From Bacteroidia bacterium (GTDB lineage: Bacteria > Bacteroidota > Bacteroidia > Flavobacteriales > Schleiferiaceae): DNA of 64,000 bases. Below are positions 20,777 to 29,834 of the stretch, piece after piece (position 1 is the stretch's first letter; each line of letters starts with the position of its first letter). The notes beneath the pieces were generated by a model, which was not told the origin of the DNA, did no database searches, and saw only the letters and a program-made list of their open reading frames with translations. Position numbers and translations under genes: made by a program. The DNA lies in the NCBI GenBank assembly GCA_030424545.1, contig JAUHWL010000006.1, positions 1-64,000 of the forward strand, read 5' to 3'.

Positions 20777-21895
20777 ATGAATCAAGAATTTATTTTACCC
20801 GCAATTTTACTTGTGCCAGCAGCTATACAGGTGTTGTATTATTTGTTTGTGTTTTCTCGTTTTTCGTTTTCTCGTGCCAAATCAAAGAACAAACAACATT
20901 TAGTGCCCATTTCGGTAATAGTTTGCGGCAGAAACGAAGAGGAAAACTTTAAAGCTTTTTTACCCAGTATTTTAAAGCAGAATTACCCCAATTTTGAGGT
21001 TGTAGCGGTAAACGATCAAAGTATAGATAATACCAAAGATGTTCTTGAAGAATTGCAGTTGCATTATAAAAATTTACGGGTTGTTAATGTTGAGGAAAAT
21101 GAGCGTTTTTGGAACGGGAAGAAGTATGGCTTAACCTTAGGTATAAAAGCTGCCATGCACGATAACCTATTGTTTATTGATGCAGATTGTAAGCCAAATT
21201 CGTCTGAATGGATTAGCGAAATGGCCGCTGGTTTTGGCAATGATGATAAACAAATAGTGCTTGGTTTTGGTGCCTATAACAAGGAGAAGGGATTGCTGAA
21301 CAAAATAATTAGGTTTGAAACTTTGCAATCTGCCATACAGTATTTTTCTTGGGCACTTTGGGGAATGCCTTATATGGGTGTTGGCCGAAATTTAGCCTAT
21401 ACACGACCTCTTTTTTACGAGCAACGCGGTTTTGTTCCGCACATGCACATCCCTATGGGAGATGATGATTTGTTTGTAAATGCTGCGGGAACTCGTAAAA
21501 ATACCGCGGTGGTTTATACAAAAGAGAGCTTTACATATAGCACACCAAAATCACATTACAAAGATTGGTTTATACAGAAGAGAAGACATATAGCAACTTC
21601 TTCTAACTATAAAGGCTTGCATAAATCTTTGTTAGGATTATTTGGTGCAACCCAAGTTTTGTTTCTAATTTCCACCATTGTATCCATTGTTCTATACTCC
21701 GTATTGCCTGTGTGGATATGGTATGGTGTTGCTGCTCGGTATGTTTTTCTCTATCTCACATTTATTTTTTCAGTAAAAAAAACCAACGATTGGGACTTAC
21801 TTGTTTTGTTGCCTTTTTTAGAAATATTTTTAGTGCTCAATCAGGTACTTATCATCTTGGCCAATCGGTTTAATAAAAATTATAAATGGAAATAA
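20777..21895 (+). CDS. membrane-bound family 2 glycosyltransferase
   Basis: The 372-aa product has one N-terminal membrane segment (about residues 5-27), a GT-A domain beginning PISVIVCGRNEEENF with the metal-binding DAD (LLFIDADCKP, about 131-140), GDDDLF for the acceptor site, and a QKRRH motif in place of the usual QxxRW. Two to three C-terminal membrane segments follow (about 285-365). It probably builds a cell-envelope polysaccharide or glycolipid; the sugar is unknown. It overlaps rsmG by 10 bases. Confidence 0.85.
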   Translation: MNQEFILPAILLVPAAIQVLYYLFVFSRFSFSRAKSKNKQHLVPISVIVCGRNEEENFKAFLPSILKQNYPNFEVVAVNDQSIDNTKDVLEELQLHYKNLRVVNVEENERFWNGKKYGLTLGIKAAMHDNLLFIDADCKPNSSEWISEMAAGFGNDDKQIVLGFGAYNKEKGLLNKIIRFETLQSAIQYFSWALWGMPYMGVGRNLAYTRPLFYEQRGFVPHMHIPMGDDDLFVNAAGTRKNTAVVYTKESFTYSTPKSHYKDWFIQKRRHIATSSNYKGLHKSLLGLFGATQVLFLISTIVSIVLYSVLPVWIWYGVAARYVFLYLTFIFSVKKTNDWDLLVLLPFLEIFLVLNQVLIILANRFNKNYKWK

Positions 21896-22518
21896 TCAGC
21901 AAATACTTTCCTGATTTAACAAAGCATCAATTACATCAATTTGGGCAATTGGGCGATCTTTACAAAGAATGGAATACCCAAATAAATGTAATTAGCCGCA
22001 AAGACATGGACCATTTTTATGAGCGCCATGTATTACATTCTTTAGGCCTTGCAAAGGTGATGGAGTTTGAAGACAACTCTTCTATTCTAGATGTAGGAAC
22101 GGGTGGCGGATTTCCGGGAATCCCGTTGGCCATAATGTTTCCCGATTCGTTTTTTCACTTAATAGATTCTATAGGCAAAAAGATTACTGTTGTTAAAGAG
22201 GTTGCCGAGGCAATTGAGCTAGACAATGTAAAGATTGAGCAACTCAGAGCAGAAGACTCAACCTATCAATATGATTTTGTGGTGAGTCGTGCGGTAACGC
22301 AAATGCCAAAGTTTGTAGGTTGGGTAAGAAACAAGATTTCTAAAAAGCAGTTTAACGATTTACCCAACGGCATTTTAGCCTTAAAAGGCGGAGACTTAGG
22401 TGAAGAATTAGGCGCTTACGGGGCCAATATTTATGAGTTGAAAAAGTATTTTACAGAAGATTTCTTCAAGACGAAGAAGGTTGTTCATCTGCCTAAAAAA
22501 GAATTTTTTAGAAGATAG
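21886..22518 (+). CDS. rsmG: 16S rRNA m7G527 methyltransferase RsmG
   Basis: It methylates N7 of G527 in the 530 loop of 16S rRNA using S-adenosylmethionine. The 210-aa protein carries the family pattern YKEWNTQINVISRKD with ERHVLHSL, the SAM motif ILDVGTGGGFPGIPLAI (about residues 66-82), DSIGKK and VSRAVTQ. It overlaps the glycosyltransferase gene by 10 bases and converges on the acyltransferase gene with two bases between the stop codons. Confidence 0.95.
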   Translation: MEIISKYFPDLTKHQLHQFGQLGDLYKEWNTQINVISRKDMDHFYERHVLHSLGLAKVMEFEDNSSILDVGTGGGFPGIPLAIMFPDSFFHLIDSIGKKITVVKEVAEAIELDNVKIEQLRAEDSTYQYDFVVSRAVTQMPKFVGWVRNKISKKQFNDLPNGILALKGGDLGEELGAYGANIYELKKYFTEDFFKTKKVVHLPKKEFFRR

Positions 22519-22520
22519 CT

Positions 22521-23411
22521 TTACGTATGTAGCTTACACTCGGCTGGCCGTTTGTGTTTCCATCTTTTATGGCTCCAAAGCCAAAATGGTGGAGATTCTA
22601 TTATTTTTTGTTCCAATAATTTTGTGTGCAACTCGGTAATTTTACCGTAGCTCATTTCTTTAGCATCCTCGCAAAGCAGTTTAAAATCTATTACGTATTT
22701 GCCACGAGCAAGCCTATTTATCACCCCATAAACAACAGCACAATTGTATTCTTTGGCAAATTTTTCAGCACCAAATTGCACACCTGTTTCTTGGTTTAAA
22801 AAATTCATCCAATACGCTTTTTTTGCGTTTCTAGGAGATTGATCGGCACCAAAAATGGCGGTTATAGGTATAGACTTCGTTTCTTCAAAATACTGCTTTA
22901 CCTTATCTATGGGGAACATCTCTAGTCCAAACTTACCTCTGGATGCTTTCATTTTTTTATCGAAAAAAGCATTGGTTAATGGTGTGTAAAGAGCCATAGT
23001 TCTATGCGGTATAGCTTGGTTAATGGTTACAGCCAAAAGTTCCCAATTGCCATAGTGGCCGCCAACAAGCACAACACTTTTGTTTTGGTCATGCAGTTGT
23101 TTAAATATTTCAGGGTTAGCATAAGAGAATTTTCTTATCGCCAATTTTTCTGAAATAGAGAATGCTTTAACAGACTCTACAATTAAGTCGCACATATGCC
23201 GATAAAATATGCGTTCTATTTTACGGAGTTCTGCTTTGGATTTATCAGGAAAAGAACGTGCAATATTTGCACGGATTACTTTTAATCGAAATTTAAAAAT
23301 GTAATAGAAAAAAATGCGTAAAACATCACTTATGGCATACAACATCCAGAAAGGAAGCAATGAGAGCGGATAAAGTATAGTATAATATAAAAAGGCTGCC
23401 AAAGATTGCAA
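22521..23411 (-). CDS. LpxL/HtrB-like lipid A acyltransferase
   Basis: The 296-aa product is a membrane-anchored acyltransferase that should add a secondary acyl chain to lipid A. It shows an N-terminal membrane segment (about residues 5-35), the catalytic HX4E motif in GGHYGNWELL (about 118-127), and GADQSPRN (about 188-195). No ATG lies near the expected N-terminus; the TTG at 23411 gives MQSLAAFLYYTILYPLSLLP, typical of the family. It is leftward behind pruA, separated by a strong terminator. Confidence 0.85.
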   Translation of the reverse strand: MQSLAAFLYYTILYPLSLLPFWMLYAISDVLRIFFYYIFKFRLKVIRANIARSFPDKSKAELRKIERIFYRHMCDLIVESVKAFSISEKLAIRKFSYANPEIFKQLHDQNKSVVLVGGHYGNWELLAVTINQAIPHRTMALYTPLTNAFFDKKMKASRGKFGLEMFPIDKVKQYFEETKSIPITAIFGADQSPRNAKKAYWMNFLNQETGVQFGAEKFAKEYNCAVVYGVINRLARGKYVIDFKLLCEDAKEMSYGKITELHTKLLEQKIIESPPFWLWSHKRWKHKRPAECKLHT

Positions 23412-23453
23412 ATGTTTAAGCGGGCGTGAAAGTCGGGAAACTTTTTAAAACAA

Positions 23454-23485
23454 ACAGCAGCTTTTACACATGTAAAAGCTGCTGT
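23454..23485 (-). terminator. pruA terminator
   Basis: ACAGCAGCTTTTACA, loop CA, TGTAAAAGCTGCTGT form a perfect 15-bp stem. In the leftward direction it is followed by TTTGTTTT. It separates pruA from the acyltransferase gene. Confidence 0.85.
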
Positions 23486-23501
23486 AAATATGTTTAAATT
23501 A

Positions 23502-25127
23502 TTACCCTAAAAATGGGTATTTATAATCTTTTGCAGGCACAAAAGTTTCTTTAATTGTACGAGCATTGACCCAACGTAACAAGTTCATGTAGCTTCCGGC
23601 CTTGTCATTTGTTCCAGAGCCTCTTGCGCCACCAAATGGTTGTTGGCCAACAACGGCACCCGTAGGTTTGTCGTTTATATAAAAATTACCTGCAGCGTTT
23701 TCCAAAGCTTTTGTAGCATATTCTGCGGCATAGCGATCTAAGCTAAAGATGGCACCTGTTAAAGCATACTCAGAAGTGCTGTCTACTAATTTTAGCATTT
23801 CTTCCCATGTGTTGTCTTCGTACACATAAATGGTTAAAACTGGGCCAAATATTTCTTCGCAAATGGTTTTAAACTTGGGGTTTGTGGTTACAATAACAGT
23901 AGGCTCTATAAAGTATCCTTTGCTGTCATCGTAATTTCCACCGGCAATTATTTCGGCATCATTTTGAGATTTTGCAAAATCTATATATCCCGCAATTTTG
24001 TCAAAAGATTTTCTATCAATAACGGCATTTATAAAGTTGCTAAAATCTTCTGGAGAACCGATTTTAAAATCGCTTACCTGAGCAATAACATGTGCTTTAA
24101 CTTCTTCCCACTTGCTGGCAGGAATGTATGCGCGGCTAGCTGCCGAACATTTTTGTCCTTGAAATTCGAATGCGCCACGTGTTAAACCCGTAGCCACTTC
24201 AAGTGCATCAGCACTGTTGTGCATCACAACAAAATCTTTACCGCCCGTTTCACCAACAATTCTTGGGTAGCTGCGGTATTTTGCTATGTTTACTCCGATT
24301 TCTTTCCACAAGTGGCGAAAAACTCCGGTAGAACCCGTAAAGTGTAATCCGGCTAATTCGGGGTGGTTAAAAATAACATCGCCTGCATCTGGCCCGTCTA
24401 CATAAACAATATTAATTACGCCATCTGGCACTCCTGCGGCACGGAATAATTCTACTAGAGTCCAGGCAGAATAAATTTGTGTATTCGAAGGTTTCCAAAC
24501 AACAACGTTGCCCATTAATGCTGGTGCTGCGCACAAGTTGGCCGCAATACTGGTAAAGTTAAAAGGAGTTAATGCAAACACAAATCCCTCTAGAGGGCGA
24601 TATTCTAATCTATTCCAAATACCCGGTGCACTTTCTGGCTGATTATGGTAAATATCAGTCATGTATTGTACGTTAAAGCGGAAGAAATCTGCCAACTCAC
24701 ATGCAGCATCAATTTCTGCTTGCATTGCGTTTTTGCTTTGCGCCAACATGGTGCTTGCATTTACGCGGTCCCGAAATGGCCCAGCAAGCAAATCAGCTGC
24801 CTTTAAGAAAATGGCAGCACGGCTTTGCCAGCTCATGTTAGCCCATTTTTCTCTAGCTTCTAAAGCGCTATCAATAGCTTGTTGTACATGTGCTTTTGTA
24901 CCAGCGTTGTATGTACCAATTTTATGTTTAAAGTCATGCGGTGGGTGTATATCACGTTTATTATCGGTAAATACTTCTTTACCACCAATAAACATGGGGA
25001 TATCAACAACCTCATTGTACATTTTTTTGTACGTGGCTTGTAAAGATTCACGTTCTGGGGTTCCAGGTGCAAAACTTGTTACAGGTTCATTAAAAGCTAC
25101 GGGCACTTCAAAAAAAGCGTTCGACAT
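23502..25127 (-). CDS. pruA: L-glutamate gamma-semialdehyde (P5C) dehydrogenase
   Basis: It oxidises glutamate semialdehyde to glutamate with NAD+, the last step of proline breakdown. The 541-aa protein is a full ALDH: NAD-binding FTGSTGVF, catalytic Glu in VGETGGKDFV, catalytic Cys in GQKCSAASRAY, EEIFGPVL, and the C-terminal QQPFGGARGSGTNDKAG. The N-terminus (NAFFEVPVAFNEPV) fits the PutA-independent form. It has its own TACATTTG promoter and terminator, so it is transcribed alone; no proline dehydrogenase gene lies next to it. Confidence 0.95.
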   Translation of the reverse strand: MSNAFFEVPVAFNEPVTSFAPGTPERESLQATYKKMYNEVVDIPMFIGGKEVFTDNKRDIHPPHDFKHKIGTYNAGTKAHVQQAIDSALEAREKWANMSWQSRAAIFLKAADLLAGPFRDRVNASTMLAQSKNAMQAEIDAACELADFFRFNVQYMTDIYHNQPESAPGIWNRLEYRPLEGFVFALTPFNFTSIAANLCAAPALMGNVVVWKPSNTQIYSAWTLVELFRAAGVPDGVINIVYVDGPDAGDVIFNHPELAGLHFTGSTGVFRHLWKEIGVNIAKYRSYPRIVGETGGKDFVVMHNSADALEVATGLTRGAFEFQGQKCSAASRAYIPASKWEEVKAHVIAQVSDFKIGSPEDFSNFINAVIDRKSFDKIAGYIDFAKSQNDAEIIAGGNYDDSKGYFIEPTVIVTTNPKFKTICEEIFGPVLTIYVYEDNTWEEMLKLVDSTSEYALTGAIFSLDRYAAEYATKALENAAGNFYINDKPTGAVVGQQPFGGARGSGTNDKAGSYMNLLRWVNARTIKETFVPAKDYKYPFLG

Positions 25128-25160
25128 ATCTATTCTTTTTTAAGGTAAAATTTAAAGGTG

Positions 25161-25168
25161 CAAATGTA
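25161..25168 (-). promoter_or_regulatory. pruA promoter -7 box
   Basis: The leftward TACATTTG followed by CACC lies 33 bases before the pruA ATG. No good -33 element is apparent at 19 bases. Confidence 0.5.
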
Positions 25169-25306
25169 AGTTGTTCGGTCTAAATTATGATGGTTTGTGT
25201 GTACACAATTCTTACCACATTAAAGTAAGTGTTATTGATTAAGAAGAATTATCTAACCCGCTAAAAACCCTAAAATAAGTTCTTGTAAAATGCAGTGAAT
25301 TTCCCT

Positions 25307-25337
25307 TTCGTTGCCCTCTTTTCAAGTCCTATATTTG
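25307..25337 (+). promoter_or_regulatory. fbp promoter
   Basis: TATATTTG at 25330-25337 is followed by TGCCGC; a TTCG at 25307-25310 lies 19 bases upstream as a degenerate -33 element. The fbp ATG is 27 bases after the box. Confidence 0.6.
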
Positions 25338-25364
25338 TGCCGCTAAAAATTGATATATTTTATA

Positions 25365-26381
25365 ATGAGAACCCATAGACCTGTTACACTAGGAGAATTT
25401 ATTGTTGATAAACAGAACGAGTTTAGATATGCTTCTGGCGAACTTTCTCAACTACTTACTTCCATCCGCTTAGCCGCAAAAGTGGTAAATCGTGAAATTA
25501 ATAAAGCAGGCCTCGCGGATATTCTAGGTGCTATGGGCAGCGAAAATGTGCAAGGCGAAAAACAAATGAAGTTGGATGTATATGCCAATGACATTTTTAT
25601 GGAAGCGCTTAAAAACCTAGGTGAAGTATGTGGTGTTGCCAGCGAAGAAGAAGATGATTTTGTGATTTTTAACGATGAAATGCACAAAGACAGCAATTAT
25701 GTTGTTTTAATGGACCCATTAGACGGCAGCAGCAATATTGATGTGAATGTTAGCGTAGGTACAATTTTTAGCATTTACCGCAGGGTAACACCATCGGGCA
25801 CACCAGTAAAGTTGGAAGATTTTTTACAACCAGGAAATAAACAAGTAGCTGCAGGTTATGTAGTTTATGGCAGCAGTACCATGTTGGTTTATACCACCGG
25901 TCATGGCGTAAACGGGTTTACTCTAGATCCTTCAATCGGAGTGTTTTGTTTATCGCACCCCAATATGCGCGTGCCAGAAGATGGTAAAATTTACTCGGTA
26001 AACGAAGGCAATTACGTGCACTTTCCAGAAGGTGTAAAAAAATACATCAAGTATTGCCAAGAAAACGATCCTGCAACCAACAGACCTTTTACCTCAAGAT
26101 ACATTGGGAGTTTGGTAAGCGACTTACACAGAAACCTGCTAAAAGGTGGTATTTATTTTTATCCACGAGGTACAAAAGCCCCCAATGGAAAACTCAGACT
26201 ACTGTATGAGTGCAACCCATTGGCCTTTATTATAGAGCAAGCCGGAGGAAAAGCATCTGATGGTAAAAATAGAATCATGGATATAGACCCAACAGAACTT
26301 CACCAACGCGTGCCTTACTTTATAGGCTCAACCAAAATGGTGGAGAAAGCGGAAGAATTTATCCAACAATTTGGAGATTAA
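25365..26381 (+). CDS. fbp: fructose-1,6-bisphosphatase class I
   Basis: It removes the C1 phosphate of fructose 1,6-bisphosphate in gluconeogenesis. The 338-aa protein has the metal-binding signature [17 protein letters not shown] (about residues 112-128), EEEDD for Mg2+ binding, and the substrate loop [13 protein letters not shown]. The ATG at 25365 ([12 protein letters not shown]) is preferred over a TTG 15 bases upstream. The mfd gene follows after two bases, an unusual but clear pairing. Confidence 0.95.
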   Translation: MRTHRPVTLGEFIVDKQNEFRYASGELSQLLTSIRLAAKVVNREINKAGLADILGAMGSENVQGEKQMKLDVYANDIFMEALKNLGEVCGVASEEEDDFVIFNDEMHKDSNYVVLMDPLDGSSNIDVNVSVGTIFSIYRRVTPSGTPVKLEDFLQPGNKQVAAGYVVYGSSTMLVYTTGHGVNGFTLDPSIGVFCLSHPNMRVPEDGKIYSVNEGNYVHFPEGVKKYIKYCQENDPATNRPFTSRYIGSLVSDLHRNLLKGGIYFYPRGTKAPNGKLRLLYECNPLAFIIEQAGGKASDGKNRIMDIDPTELHQRVPYFIGSTKMVEKAEEFIQQFGD

Positions 26382-26383
26382 AC

Positions 26384-29300
26384 TTGAAGATTCAGCAACT
26401 TTTAGAAAAGTACTTTGAAGATAAAAACGTGGCCTTATTGCTTGCTGATTTGCAACAAGGCCAGCGTACATCATACCACCTTAAAGGTGTAGCCGGTTCT
26501 CAAATTGCCTTGTTGGCCGCGTCTGTTTTTAGTAGAGGCAGCAAGCCGCATATTTTAATTTTAAACGATAAAGAAGAAGCGGCTTACGTATACAATGATT
26601 TGCAAAAAATCATTCCGAAGTTTAGCGTGTTGTTTTACCCCGGAAGCTACCGTAGGCCATATGATATAGAAGAGACAGACAATGCCAATGTGCTATTGCG
26701 TGCCGATGTTTTAAATCATTTAAACACACGCAAAAAAGCCCCAATCATTGTTACATACCCCGATGCGCTTTTTGAGCAAGTAGTTACCAAAAAAGAACTC
26801 CAAAGCAATACATTTCAATTAAAGATTGGTGATAAATTATCGATTGACTTCTTAAACGAAACGCTATTCGATTTTCAGTTTCAACGGGTAGATTATGTAA
26901 CCGATCCTGGTCATTTTTCGGTACGCGGTGGTATTATAGATGTTTTTTCTTTTTCTAACGAAGAGCCCTACCGCATAGAGTTTTTTGATGATGAGGTAGA
27001 AAGCATCCGCACATTTGATATAGAAAACCAACTAACAGTGAAGCGCGTAAAACATATGGCGCTTGTGCCCAATGTTGAAAATAAAACCTTGGTAGAGGGC
27101 AGGCAAAGCTTTTTAGAATATGTAAGCAACGATGCTATAATTTGGCTAAAAAGTTTAAGTGTTGCCAAAGAAAATCTGAACAAACTTTTTGATAAAGCAG
27201 ATGATGCCTACGCCAATTTAAAAGGAGAGATAAATCGGGCCAAACCAGCAGATTTATTTTTAAGTGCAGAAATTTTCATCCAACAACTAACTACTTTTTC
27301 TGTCATACAATTTGGATCAGAAAAGGCGTTAAACCCTGAAAAGTTTCTCGATTTTAAAAGTACGCCACAGCCAAGCTTCAACAAAAATTTTGAGCTTTTG
27401 GCTAAAACGTTGCAGCAAAACTCGGCCAAAGAAATTACCAATATTTTGTTGTGCTCTAGCCAACAACAAATAGAACGTTTCTTTAGCATTTTTGAAGACA
27501 TTGGGCATGATGTTCAGTTTCAACCTATTTTAGGTGCTCTGCATGAGGGTTTTGAAGACCCAATAAATAACATAGCCTGCTATACCGACCACCAGATTTT
27601 TGAACGATTTCAGCGATTTAACCTAAAAGGTGGTTTCGAAAAAAAACATGCCATTACGTTAAAAGAACTCAATAGTTTGCAGTTTGGAGATTATGTAACG
27701 CACATAGACCATGGTGTTGGCAAATTTGGGGGATTGCAAAAGATAGAGAATGATGGCAAAGTGCAAGAGGCCATTAAACTAATTTATAAAGACAATGACG
27801 TGTTGTATATCAGCATACATTCTCTGCATAAAATAGCCAAGTTTAATAGCAAAGAAGGTACAGCACCTGCGCTGCATAAATTAGGCAGCCAAACGTGGAG
27901 CACACTAAAAACCAAAACCAAGAAAAAGGTTAAAGAAATAGCGTATGATTTAATAAAATTATACGCCAAACGTAAACAAGCCACAGGTTTTGCATTTGCG
28001 CCAGATAGCTATTTGCAATACGAGTTGGAGGCAAGTTTTATTTACGAAGACACCCCTGACCAACTTACCGCTACGGCCGATGTAAAAAAAGACATGGAAA
28101 GCCCAATACCCATGGACCGCTTAATTTGTGGCGATGTTGGTTTTGGTAAAACAGAAGTCGCCATCAGGGCGGCATTTAAGGCGGCAACAGATGGCAAGCA
28201 AGTGGCTATTTTGGTGCCTACTACTATTTTGGCTTTTCAGCATTATAAAACGTTTGTGAGGCGGTTGCGCGATTTTCCGGTAACTGTAGATTACATAAAC
28301 CGTTTTAAATCGCCAGCTAAAGCTAGAGAAACATTAAAAAGGCTTGCCGAAGGAAAAGTTGATATTATTATTGGTACGCACAGATTAGTAGGAAAAGATG
28401 TTGCCTTTAAAGATTTGGGCCTGCTGATTATTGATGAAGAACAAAAATTTGGCGTTGCCGTAAAAGACAAACTAAAAACTTTAAAAGTAGACATAGATAC
28501 GCTTACGCTCACCGCAACGCCCATACCCAGAACACTACAATTTAGTTTAATGAGCGCCCGCGATTTAAGCGTTATGAATACGCCTCCTCCCAACAGGCAG
28601 CCCATAGATACCCAAGTTGTGGGATACAATGAAGAAGCCATTAGAGATGCCGTGATGTACGAAGTTTTACGCGGTGGACAAGTTTTCTTCATACACAACC
28701 GCATACAAAACATACACGAGGTTGCAGGGGTGATTAAGCGCCTTTGCCCTGATGTAAAAGTGGGTGTAGGACATGGCCAGATGGATGGCAAAAAGCTTGA
28801 AGATGTAATGCTGCAGTTTATGGAAGGCGAGTTTGATGTGTTGGTTTCTACCACCATTATTGAAAGCGGTTTAGATGTGCCCAATGCCAATACTATTATG
28901 ATTAACAGCGCCCAAAATTTTGGGCTTAGTGATTTGCATCAAATGCGTGGTAGGGTTGGGAGAAGCAACAAAAAAGCGTTTTGCAAACTCATTGCACCAC
29001 CGTTGGGTACCCTAACAGAAGAAGCAAGAAAAAGGTTGCAAACCCTAGAGCAGTTTAGCGACTTGGGCAGCGGATTTAAAATTTCGTTGCGTGATTTAGA
29101 AATACGCGGTGCTGGTGACTTGTTAGGTGGAGAGCAAAGCGGATTTATTAATGATTTAGGTTTTGACACCTATCAGAAAATATTGGCCGAAGCAGTAGAC
29201 GAACTTAAAGAAACAGCGTTTAAAGAGTTGTATTCAGATAGCAAGAAAGATGATGGTGTTTTTGTGAAAGAATGCCAATTGGATACTGATTTAGAATTGC

Positions 29301-29731
29301 TTATTCCAGATTCTTATGTGAACAATATAGAAGAGCGACTACGCCTTTATCAGGAATTAGACTCTCTAGATAAAGAAGAGCAATTAGATGCGTTTGGAGA
29401 AAGCTTGATTGACCGATTTGGGCCTTTACCAACCGAAGTTTCGGAGTTGCTAAAAAGTATGCATTTACGTTGGTTGGCGCAGCACCTTGGGTTTGAGAAA
29501 TTGGTATTGAAGATGGGGAAACTCATCGGCTATTTTATCAGCAAACAAGACTCGCCATATTTTCAATCGGCACAATTTGGAGAGGTGCTTATGTTCTTAA
29601 AAGTGTATGGCCGTAAAGCACAAATGAAACAGCGCAATGATAAACTTAGTTTGGTTATAGAAGATGTTACGTCTATTAATCAGGCATTGCGCATACTAAA
29701 GCCACTTAAAAAAGAAGAGGTTACGGTTTAA
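26384..29731 (+). CDS. mfd: transcription-repair coupling factor Mfd
   Basis: It removes RNA polymerase stalled at DNA lesions and recruits UvrA. The 1,115-aa protein has the UvrB-like N-terminal module, the RNA-polymerase-interacting CarD-like domain (LQFGDYVTHIDHGVGKFGG, about residues 435-455), the translocase with Walker A CGDVGFGKTE (about 581-590), DEEQ, TATPIPRTLQ and HQMRGRVGRSN, and the TRCF C-terminal domain. It starts at TTG two bases after the fbp stop codon, so translation is probably coupled. Confidence 0.96.
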   Translation: MKIQQLLEKYFEDKNVALLLADLQQGQRTSYHLKGVAGSQIALLAASVFSRGSKPHILILNDKEEAAYVYNDLQKIIPKFSVLFYPGSYRRPYDIEETDNANVLLRADVLNHLNTRKKAPIIVTYPDALFEQVVTKKELQSNTFQLKIGDKLSIDFLNETLFDFQFQRVDYVTDPGHFSVRGGIIDVFSFSNEEPYRIEFFDDEVESIRTFDIENQLTVKRVKHMALVPNVENKTLVEGRQSFLEYVSNDAIIWLKSLSVAKENLNKLFDKADDAYANLKGEINRAKPADLFLSAEIFIQQLTTFSVIQFGSEKALNPEKFLDFKSTPQPSFNKNFELLAKTLQQNSAKEITNILLCSSQQQIERFFSIFEDIGHDVQFQPILGALHEGFEDPINNIACYTDHQIFERFQRFNLKGGFEKKHAITLKELNSLQFGDYVTHIDHGVGKFGGLQKIENDGKVQEAIKLIYKDNDVLYISIHSLHKIAKFNSKEGTAPALHKLGSQTWSTLKTKTKKKVKEIAYDLIKLYAKRKQATGFAFAPDSYLQYELEASFIYEDTPDQLTATADVKKDMESPIPMDRLICGDVGFGKTEVAIRAAFKAATDGKQVAILVPTTILAFQHYKTFVRRLRDFPVTVDYINRFKSPAKARETLKRLAEGKVDIIIGTHRLVGKDVAFKDLGLLIIDEEQKFGVAVKDKLKTLKVDIDTLTLTATPIPRTLQFSLMSARDLSVMNTPPPNRQPIDTQVVGYNEEAIRDAVMYEVLRGGQVFFIHNRIQNIHEVAGVIKRLCPDVKVGVGHGQMDGKKLEDVMLQFMEGEFDVLVSTTIIESGLDVPNANTIMINSAQNFGLSDLHQMRGRVGRSNKKAFCKLIAPPLGTLTEEARKRLQTLEQFSDLGSGFKISLRDLEIRGAGDLLGGEQSGFINDLGFDTYQKILAEAVDELKETAFKELYSDSKKDDGVFVKECQLDTDLELLIPDSYVNNIEERLRLYQELDSLDKEEQLDAFGESLIDRFGPLPTEVSELLKSMHLRWLAQHLGFEKLVLKMGKLIGYFISKQDSPYFQSAQFGEVLMFLKVYGRKAQMKQRNDKLSLVIEDVTSINQALRILKPLKKEEVTV

Positions 29732-29779
29732 AGCTCAGGGTGAAAAACCCATCAAGAGTTTTCATAAACTTTACACATA

Positions 29780-29812
29780 AAAAAATCCCCGCACCATTGG
29801 TACGGGGATTTT
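29780..29812. terminator. bidirectional terminator between mfd and the secreted-protein array
   Basis: AAAATCCCCG and CGGGGATTTT form a 10-bp stem with an 11-base loop. A-runs and T-runs flank both sides, so it can end both the rightward mfd transcript and the leftward gene at 29835. Confidence 0.88.
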
Positions 29813-29834
29813 ATATTTAAAAGAATGCTCTTAA